DNA of 10,560 bases from positions 1-10,560 of the forward strand of contig LSSL01003809.1 in NCBI GenBank assembly GCA_001953115.1. The letters are read 5' to 3'. Below the pieces are notes generated by a model. That model ran no database searches and had not been told where the DNA came from. It saw nothing but the letters and a program-made list of their open reading frames with translations. The translations under genes and the position numbers were made by a program. Source of the stretch: Smittium mucronatum. Its lineage: Eukaryota > Kickxellomycota > Harpellomycetes > Harpellales > Legeriomycetaceae. Shown one piece after another: positions 1-5,870 of the stretch; position 1 is the stretch's first letter; each line of letters starts with the position of its first letter.

Positions 1-312
1 TGACTGAGGCTACGTGCAGTCAAGAATTAAGCTCTTTATCGATGAAAAATAGTTCATTGAAGCTACTGAGCTCCTAGCCAGAGCCTACTTCTAACAGAAT
101 TAATAGAATTAGGCTCCATCCCAAACGTGAGATTGATCGACATGGCTTTTCTACAAATAGCTGTTAGACGCTGAGATCCGTCTGACTGTCGAACGCTGGA
201 CTTGTGCACTAGACTATGTCTCAGCTGTGCTAAACGATCGGTTCCTCCTGTTTCTAGGAGGTCCTCCTCTGGAATCGCTGTCCTCCGAATCGCTGTGCGC
301 TGCCCTCATCAT
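1..312 (-). pseudogene. degenerate coding-like segment, unrecognised, running off the left edge
   Basis: I do not recognise a protein here. This is the only part of the window with ordinary base composition (140 G/C in bases 1-300, 47%). On the minus strand an ATG-ATG pair at 312-307 opens a 32-codon frame (312-217) that ends in TAG at 216-214. It begins MMRAAHSDSEDSDSRGG and continues basic and serine-rich. In the +1 frame relative to that, 305-66 is stop-free for 80 codons and ends in TAG at 65-63. It includes AICRKAMSINLTFGMEP but has no ATG until 143. A third frame resumes near 60 with ELSSFNELFFIDKELNS before a TGA. Frame jumps and several stops suggest a decayed gene or transposon gag-like region. 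No conserved motif, zinc knuckle or catalytic residue set is visible. An 80-codon open run is not rare by chance at this composition, so the main support is the composition shift near the ATG. It may instead be non-coding repeat DNA. Confidence 0.27.
244..296. repeat. short direct and inverted repeats at the G+C-rich edge
   Basis: CCTCCT (244-249) and AGGAGG (256-261) form a 6-bp stem around a 6-base loop. TCCTCC followed by GAATCGCTGT occurs twice, with the decamer exact at 272-281 and 287-296 (period 15). If the minus-strand frame starting at 312 is coding, this duplication encodes the repeated SDS part of its acidic N-terminus, which would fit a small in-frame duplication. Confidence 0.6.
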
Positions 313-353
313 TAAAAACCAAAAATAGTGCAACAGTATGTGAAACTTTAGTT

Positions 354-377
354 TAGTGTACTTCGAAAAGTACACTA
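354..377. repeat. perfect 10-bp hairpin with CGAA loop
   Basis: TAGTGTACTT at 354-363 is exactly complementary to AAGTACACTA at 368-377, leaving a four-base CGAA loop. Both arms are mixed in composition. It sits about 40 bases outside the candidate minus-strand ATG at 312, so it would lie in the leader or promoter of that frame if the frame is real. It could equally be a transposon terminal structure. Confidence 0.75.
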
Positions 378-382
378 CTAAG

Positions 383-418
383 CCCCTAAACCATGGCTTG
401 GTATTATGCTTTTAGGGG
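383..418. repeat. G/C-armed inverted repeat CCCCTAAA/TTTAGGGG
   Basis: CCCCTAAA at 383-390 pairs with TTTAGGGG at 411-418. Inside the 20-base loop, ACCA (390-393) and TGGT (399-402) give a smaller alternative stem that shares base 390. The run AGGGGGA at 414-420 resembles a short polypurine tract. Four consecutive G-C pairs are rare in this window. Confidence 0.65.
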
Positions 419-432
419 GACAAAGTAACCAT

Positions 433-469
433 TAGGAATATTCCTATTCTGATAATAAGGTTATTATCA
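433..469. repeat. two adjacent palindromes
   Basis: Bases 433-446 are a perfect 14-base palindrome (TAGGAATATTCCTA). After three bases, 450-469 forms two 9-base arms, TGATAATAA and TTATTATCA, around GG. A TATAAAG sequence follows at 470-476. The order (palindromes, then a TATA-like box) resembles the start of some LTRs, but no TG/CA termini or second LTR copy were found. Confidence 0.6.
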
Positions 470-538
470 TATAAAGAATTATTTTGGATTACAAGATAAC
501 ATACTGGAAATGATTTCTTGATTGTATATTCCAGCTTT

Positions 539-586
539 ATTGTTTTTATTAAATGATCAAAAAAATCATTTTGCGCAAAAAACAAT
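539..586. repeat. two-part imperfect hairpin, 9 + 7 bp
   Basis: ATTGTTTTT (539-547) pairs with AAAAACAAT (578-586). Inside that, AAATGAT (551-557) pairs with ATCATTT (565-571) around a 7-base loop. The asymmetric internal loop contains TGCGCA. The sequence 569-580, TTTTGCGCAAAA, is also a perfect 12-base palindrome, so two alternative folds compete. Confidence 0.55.
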
Positions 587-1969
587 ACAATCTTATTTTT
601 AATATTTATACGATTAAAATGGATTTCTATTCAACATATAACCAAAAAAAAAGAAGAATATGATTATAGCGTAAAATAAATTTACAATATATAAGAAAAA
701 AATCATGAAAAAATCTAAAGTATATTGCTGAAGCAATCAAAAGTCTGATTAAAAGTTATGATTTAATTCAAAAAAAAAAAATCTTTTTGATTTTATATAA
801 ATTTACTAATTATCAAAGTAAATCTGTAAAAACAGAAACGATTTTAAAACGATATAAATCAAGCTTTTTAAAAAAAATGTATAAATACAATCGAATTCAT
901 TGTCTTGTATTACTATAGCTATTCTTATTAAAATTATTATAAATTGCGTTTTCGTACCATTTAACACAAATTTATGTGAATAAAGTCACTGATTGTAAGT
1001 ATCATGGCCAGAATAATTTATCCTGGATATGTAATTTTTGTATATAGATATTTATATAACAACAATCTATTTTTTTTTATAATTATAAATTTGGCTGATG
1101 ATATTTTTTTAACCCTCAGAAAATTTCACCTTTTTTTTTAAGTGAGTTTGAAAATTTTCTATTATTCCCTTTGATCTTAAACTGGTACTTTTTGATAATT
1201 TTTATCTTTTTGAAAAAAAAGGAAATTATTGGGTTAGGGTACTTTTAGACTTTTCCAAAACTCAACTTCTTCATTCTTTTTGTAATTTTTTTTTTTTGCC
1301 ATAGATGACTTTTGCTCTAAATTCCTGAAAGTTTATATACCGAAAATTTTAATATTTCTCATCGAAACCTCTTTTATTATTTTTTAGCTTCTGTGACCCC
1401 ATCGATATAATGTAAAAATAACTGTTTTTGTTTGACTAATAAACAACCAGTATATTTGGGTGTTTTTTGTGAAAAAATTAAACTATATTTAAAATTTTTG
1501 TTATTTTCTTATGAAAATATAAGATCCTTAATAAAAATTGTGGGGCTTTATTATAGCTCTACAATTTATAAGTGGTATATATATATTTTTTCATTTTTTT
1601 TTGAAAAAATACTCGCCCATAAAAAAAATATTGAGAGAAAATTTCTTGCAAAATTTTTATAAAATATTGTTATATTTTTAGTTTTTTTTAACAGCTATTT
1701 AGGGAAACCAAATGGAATTCACGAAATCCATATTTAGTTACCAAGAAAATTTAAATTCAGTATTTTTTTTTTTTGAGAATTGGGCTTGGCTTTTATTATT
1801 AATATTTAAATAGCTATGAACTAAATATTTTTTTTGATATTAAAAAAAGCTTATTAAACTATTGTAAAACGGTATAAAAATTAGATTCTTTTTTTTCGAC
1901 TTGAATTCTTTTTTAAAATATTTAAATCATTTTTTACATGTTTTACGATATTATTTTAAATATTTAATT

Positions 1970-2023
1970 TAAGAAATTATCTATTATATCATAATAAAAG
2001 TATGATAAATAGATAAATTTTTA
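1970..2023. repeat. long imperfect hairpin, 16 bp with one bulge plus 6-bp base
   Basis: TTATCTATT (1977-1985) pairs with AATAGATAA (2008-2016). After a single bulged A at 1986, TATCATA (1987-1993) pairs with TATGATA (2001-2007) across a 7-base loop. Beyond an A/A mismatch (1976/2017), six more pairs, one of them G-U, extend to 1970/2023. About 22 pairs fall in 54 bases, the longest fold I found. It is nearly all A-T pairs, so a chance origin is possible. Confidence 0.6.
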
Positions 2024-2241
2024 TGGTATATCGTTATTATAACCCCATTTTCTTTATTAGGACTTTTTTATTTATATTGAATATTTAGCCGAATTTTTTC
2101 GATATGAAAAAGTAACATATTTAGGATGTCAACTTTTTCTCTATGGAATTTCCAAAAAAAAATTGTTTTGAGATATTTCACTTTTAATTTAAAAAAATAA
2201 ATTAATATGTATATATATACTCTATTTTAATTTGTAATAAA

Positions 2242-2294
2242 TATTTTATTTTATTGTATTGTAGTATAGTATAGTATAGTATAGAATAGTATTT
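2242..2294. repeat. compound pentanucleotide microsatellite (TATTT, TATTG, TATAG)
   Basis: Reading from 2242 the units are TATTT twice, TATTG twice, a shortened TAG (2262-2264), TATAG four times (2265-2284), AATAG, and TATTT (2290-2294). Period 5 is kept throughout except for one 2-base loss. The unit changes one base at a time along the array, which suggests point mutation followed by local slippage expansion. Confidence 0.85.
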
Positions 2295-2652
2295 TGATAC
2301 TCATAAATACATTTTTTCAAAAAATTTGCTACAAAATAAACTGTGTAATTTTTTAAAAATTCCAAAAATATTCCTAGATACTAAAAAAAAATATAGTAGA
2401 TTAAATTTATAATTTAAGATAAATATTAAAAAATATATATTTCTTAACCACACTTGAAAGTTTCTAAGATTATTGAATTAACCTAATATAATTTGAATTT
2501 TTTTTAAAAAAAAAGCAAATAAATCACTCTCAAAATAGGCATATCTTTTGATCTAATCATCTAATCATCTTGCTTTTTTGTGTTTGGAAACTTTTTTTTA
2601 GAATTTATCTTGAATTATTCAAGAAAAAATAAACGAAAATTTATGGTAATTT

Positions 2653-2687
2653 AAACCCCAATTATTTCTAATAAAATCAGGGGGTTT
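2653..2687. repeat. inverted repeat AAACCCC/GGGGTTT
   Basis: AAACCCC at 2653-2659 pairs with GGGGTTT at 2681-2687 across a 21-base loop. One additional G at 2680 makes the right-hand run G5. Like 383-418, it is a stem with four G-C pairs inside very AT-rich DNA. Confidence 0.55.
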
Positions 2688-3304
2688 CAACTTTTTTTAA
2701 ATATTCATTTTTATATTGTTTTAAATTCAGTAAAATATATCCTTTTCACAAACATTAGAATGACTGAGATCCTATAAAAAGGCTGTAAGATCCGTACCTT
2801 TCCTAAAAATATTTTTTAAAGAACTTAATTTAAAAAATCAATTTTATAACATTTATTAATACTTAAAAACCAAATATTTTTTCAAGAAATGATAAAACTA
2901 AAAGAATCATTTCTCTCCCCATTCTTTTTTTTTTGTTTAATTACCTCTTATCTGGTTCTAATCTATGACATTTCATGTTAAAATCCATTTAGAGAGGTTA
3001 AAATTCCGATTAAAATTTTATTATCTACATGGAAAATTAATTAATATAATTTAATACTCAATCCTATGGTGAGGAAATTTTCATTACGTAACTTAAAAGA
3101 TTTTTTTTTTGATGTCATAATATTATCTTTTTGTTTTTGTCTTAACTTTTTATCCTGCGATTAAAAATTAGGCTGATAGGTTCACATGCCAGGATTTTTT
3201 AACTTGATAACTTTCTATTAAGTTTCAGAAAACTATTTTTGTTTCTTAATTTCATCTTTTTTTAAAATATTCTAAATATATGTGAATTGGAAGTGGTGTA
3301 CACA

Positions 3305-3341
3305 TTTCCTTTTTCCCAACTTTTTCTCCCTCCTTCTTTCT
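3305..3341 (+). other. C-rich polypyrimidine tract
   Basis: In these 37 bases only two (3318-3319) are purines, and 14 are C, far above the local C content. The sequence GGTAAATCAG follows, ending in CAG at 3349-3351. It resembles a splice-acceptor pyrimidine tract read on the plus strand, or a purine tract read on the minus strand. No exon-like open frame follows, and its role is unknown. It ends about 220 bases upstream of the tRNA gene. Confidence 0.5.
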
Positions 3342-3520
3342 GGTAAATCAGAATTATCGCTTATATAATTCTTGTAAAAATAAAATAAAAGTTGTAAAAA
3401 TACCCATAAAAATCCGGTTATGAAACTTGATTTTAATAAAATAAGGTAAATAAAATGTTTTTTGTAAGAATTAGTGATACAAATCTGAGCAAAGGATTTA
3501 AGCACAGGTTGAAAAATGTT

Positions 3521-3528
3521 TATAAATA
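3521..3528 (+). promoter_or_regulatory. TATA-like box upstream of tRNA-Gly
   Basis: TATAAATA lies 31-38 bases before the first tRNA base. A CAA triplet at 3548-3550, a common transcription start context for tRNA genes in plants and several fungi, lies about 28 bases after the start of this box. The spacing fits TFIIIB positioning. TATA-like words are frequent in this DNA, so the spacing is the main support. Confidence 0.4.
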
Positions 3529-3547
3529 CCAATCTTTATTTTTTTCT

Positions 3548-3550
3548 CAA
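3548..3550 (+). promoter_or_regulatory. CAA motif, possible Pol III start site
   Basis: CAA ends 9 bases before the mature tRNA 5' end, in the range where Pol III usually starts. Starting here gives a 5' leader of roughly 10 bases, to be removed by RNase P. Confidence 0.35.
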
Positions 3551-3565
3551 ATACCATCGCGTAGA

Positions 3566-3576
3566 TGGTTTAGTGG
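3566..3576 (+). promoter_or_regulatory. A box (internal Pol III promoter)
   Basis: TGGTTTAGTGG fits the A-box consensus TRGYNNARNNG at every position. With the B box it binds TFIIIC. Confidence 0.9.
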
Positions 3577-3607
3577 TATAATTGCCGCCTGCCACGCGGC
3601 AGACCCG

Positions 3608-3618
3608 GGTTCGATTCC
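3608..3618 (+). promoter_or_regulatory. B box (internal Pol III promoter)
   Basis: GGTTCGATTCC matches the consensus GGTTCRANNCC exactly. It begins 32 bases after the A box ends, a normal spacing for an intronless tRNA gene. Confidence 0.93.
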
Positions 3619-3633
3619 CGGTCTACGCAATAA

Positions 3634-3638
3634 TTTTT
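3634..3638 (+). terminator. RNA polymerase III terminator (T5)
   Basis: Five T residues begin five bases after the tRNA 3' end, giving a short 3' trailer. Pol III usually needs four or more T on the non-template strand, so this run should suffice in most eukaryotes. Confidence 0.85.
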
Positions 3639-4025
3639 CAATTTGTTCATCTTGTCATCAATATTTTAGAGAAAATATCGATTTTGTTGGAATCTTCCAG
3701 ATTAGGATTTGATTAAGTATAAAATGTTCGAACAAGGCCCCAGAATGGGTTATTTGGTCTAGTTAATTCTTAATTATGGGTATATAAGCTTCAAAAAAAA
3801 TTATTTAAAAAATAATAATAGTTCCAGGATTCACTTTTTGTTAATCTCATAAAATTGGATAATAAAAGTATGAACTAGTTAATTAAAACACAAAATTAAA
3901 CAGTAATTAAAAATTAGATAACCCAACTAAAACTGTGGGAGGAAAAAATTTATATTAATATATTTTTTAATTAAATATTATTATTGGATTAATTAAATAT
4001 GGAGATCCATGCATATAAAAATTTA

Positions 4026-4050
4026 ATGGGGTCATAGAAATATGACCCAT
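4026..4050 (+). repeat. hairpin with GAAA tetraloop
   Basis: GGGTCATA (4029-4036) pairs exactly with TATGACCC (4041-4048) around GAAA, a GNRA-type tetraloop if transcribed from the plus strand. With G4028 bulged, A4026-T4027 can also pair with A4049-T4050. Half of the 8 core pairs are G-C, unusual here. A T5 run follows about 13 bases later, but there are no Pol III boxes. Confidence 0.6.
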
Positions 4051-4293
4051 CAAATAAAAACTTTTTCAAGCTTTATACCTTAAATTTAGGCTTTAAAAAA
4101 AATTATTTATTCTAGAAATTAGATAATTTTTGATTATTTTAGAAAATTCTCAGGTTTTTAATTGGTAGAAATATATTTAGCTTTTTTTCAAAATATTCTT
4201 GTAACCAATGGCTGTAAATAAAAATAAACCGCTTATCAATAATAAAATATATTTATGCAGCAGTCAATTTAATCACGAGAGACTAAATATATA

Positions 4294-4345
4294 TATAGTG
4301 GTATTGGTACTCAATGAAAGAAATTTTATAGTGCTATTACCAATA
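4294..4345. repeat. overlapping direct and inverted repeats
   Basis: TATAGTGGTATT (4294-4305) is repeated with one change as TATAGTGCTATT (4327-4338). Overlapping these, TATTGGTA (4302-4309) is the exact inverse of TACCAATA (4338-4345). A further TTGGTATA follows near 4373-4380. No function is apparent. Confidence 0.45.
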
Positions 4346-4620
4346 AATTCATAAAAAATAGTTTTTTTCCCATTGGTATATTTTATAGAGTTTATTTGTT
4401 ATAATAATGCTTCTTATTACATAAAAAAATCTTTAAAATAGGTGAATTTTTACCTTTTTGTTTACTTTATAAATATTTATTTGAATCCCTTTCGTAAAAG
4501 AAAATCTAATTAATCAAAAAATATCTTATTAAAAAATTAAATTGCTCATTAATTAATTAATTTGGTTTTGATTTAATATTTTTTAGGCTTTATATACTTT
4601 TCATTCCTATTTTCAAAATT

Positions 4621-4698
4621 AAGATAATTTTATTTGTTAATAAAATAAGATAATTCTATTAAAGTTGGAATTATTTCTTTATCATCAAATTAAGATAA
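4621..4698 (+). repeat. AAGATAA-containing short repeats
   Basis: AAGATAATTTTATT (4621-4634) recurs with one mismatch at 4647-4660. AAATTAAGATAA (4616-4627) recurs exactly at 4687-4698. AGATAA matches the GATA-factor core WGATAR, but such words are common in AT-rich DNA and no gene is nearby. Confidence 0.4.
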
Positions 4699-5840
4699 GT
4701 GGAAGATTAATTTTAGTAATAGTCTTATTTTTTTACTTTATAAATCACTACTTACTGTTAAATTTAACTATTAATTTATTATAGAATGAAAACCCTTATT
4801 TTATCTAACTAATTATCAACAAAAGTTTTATTTTGCAATTATAATTCCGTGATATCCAATTGATTTATTCTTGGTTATAGCACAACATCTAAAACTATGA
4901 TAATTTCATTTTTTTTCTTAGTAAATCTTCCCCTATCAAAAATGATATCACAAACAGTATAAATATTGATTTATTAGTAATTCCAAAAAAACAAATCAAA
5001 AATAGCTAAAAGAAATCTGGTTTTAAAAAAAATATATATGCCAATTTTTAAACGAGAAATAAAAAGCCCCAAAATTCAAATTATGAAAAATAATTCAATT
5101 CTCTTATTTTCGAGGTTCTTTGAATTTTTTAAATATGCGTCATTTAATCAGCTTAAACCTTTCTAAAAACATTTTCTTATAAAATCTTTGTCTGATTTGT
5201 AAAACACCCAAAACACATTTTTATTCACTATTAAGATGTGAGTTTCGGAAAAACAGCTTTATATCGCAGTGAATTTTTTTTTAATAATTAAAAGAGTTGT
5301 GTTAATATGTCATAAAACTACATTTAATTTCAAAATTTATTCGAATTTAGTGTGTTTTTGCTTTTTTGTTAGAGTTTAAATTCTACTAGCATTTTAGATT
5401 TTTTTATTAATGAGCACCAATGAAAAATACTAGATCTTTTAAAATTGATAAATATAAAAAAACCCTTTATTAATTTAAAAAAACGAGTTTCAAATATATC
5501 AGTAGAATCATGTGAAAATAATTAGCAGGTATATATCGTCCCCTATTATATTTATTATTTTTTGGTTCTATTTTGCTTATAGCTATGCGACAAAACTTGA
5601 ACGACTTAAAAAAAATATCGGTTAGGATGGAAATTAGTTTTATGTACATGTTTATTTATTTGTACTTTTTAAGCTCTATTTATCCTTTATTTTATCGCAA
5701 TAATTGTTATAAATTGATTTTCATATTACGGAATGAGCTTTTTAGTATAGCCATCTGTTTAATTTATATTATAAATTCCTCAAATCAATATTAAATATAA
5801 GTGAAAAAAAATTATCCTGGATATAAATAACCGCTGAAAT

Positions 5841-5870
5841 TTTTGGATTATTGAGCCCAATGCACCAAAA
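5841..5870. repeat. 30-base hairpin with internal loop
   Basis: TTTTGG (5841-5846) pairs with CCAAAA (5865-5870). A 2x2 internal loop follows, then TATTG (5849-5853) pairs with CAATG (5858-5862) around an AGCC loop, with one G-U pair. It is compact with three G-C pairs and has no known partner. Confidence 0.4.

Larger units (their letters stand above)
587..3520. other. AT-rich non-coding stretch
   Basis: No supportable gene was found on either strand over about 2.9 kb. Stops are dense in all six frames. Runs of exactly 12 A or T occur at 770-781, 1286-1297 and 1763-1774. A perfect-arm ATTGCT/AGCAAT dyad lies at 724-737. The sequence GTATATATATAC at 2209-2220 is a plain AT palindrome. The doublet ATCTAATC is repeated at 2551-2566. 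TATAAAAA at 2773-2780, between two AGATCC copies, looks like a core promoter, but no coding sequence follows it. Structures noted separately are at 1970-2023, 2242-2294, 2653-2687 and 3305-3341. Confidence 0.7.
3559..3629 (+). tRNA. tRNA-Gly, anticodon GCC
   Basis: This 71-base intronless tRNA reads GGC (and GGU by wobble) glycine codons during cytosolic translation. The acceptor stem GCGTAGA (3559-3565) pairs perfectly with TCTACGC (3622-3628), and the discriminator is A3629. The D stem is GTTT (3568-3571) with TAAT (3579-3582): one G-U pair, two Watson-Crick pairs and a T/T mismatch at 13-22. The anticodon stem GCCGC/GCGGC (3584-3588, 3596-3600) is perfect around CTGCCAC, with GCC at 3591-3593. 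The T stem CCGGG/CCCGG (3605-3609, 3617-3621) carries loop TTCGATT. CCA is not encoded, as expected for a eukaryotic nuclear tRNA. The gene stands alone, and its roughly 65% G+C contrasts strongly with its flanks. Only the single D-stem mismatch argues against full function. Confidence 0.98.

Noticed and set aside
354..382. Helitron 3' end (hairpin followed by CTAA)
   Set aside because: The hairpin abuts CTAA directly rather than lying about ten bases away, no T follows, and no Rep/helicase sequence is present.
1092..1100. C-box-like TGATGAT (box C/D snoRNA)
   Set aside because: No D box at suitable distance, no terminal stem and no guide element were seen.
1231..1239. GGGTTAGGG, telomere-like
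   Set aside because: Only one and a half units, with no tandem array or subtelomeric features.
1432..1662. 76-codon plus-strand open frame
   Set aside because: It begins with TTG and has no internal ATG. The product is low-complexity Lys/Ile/Phe-rich, as random AT-rich DNA gives, and about one or two frames of this length are expected by chance.
2509..2579. Inverted repeat AAAAAAGCAA/TTGCTTTTTT
   Set aside because: Mostly homopolymer arms with a 51-base spacer, expected where A and T runs are frequent.
3272..3532. 86-codon minus-strand open frame
   Set aside because: It starts with TTG, has no recognisable motif, and its basic C-terminal part is just the reverse of the polypyrimidine tract at 3305-3341.
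3455..3712. 85-codon plus-strand frame with ATG
   Set aside because: It reads straight through the tRNA gene and its Pol III terminator. The only protein-like stretch is the translated tRNA.
5573..5794. 69-73 codon hydrophobic plus-strand frame
   Set aside because: The first codon is TTG; from the ATG at 5585 it has 69 codons. Hydrophobicity follows from T-rich codons, and there is no motif, codon pattern or G+C rise. Chance expectation is about one or two in this window.
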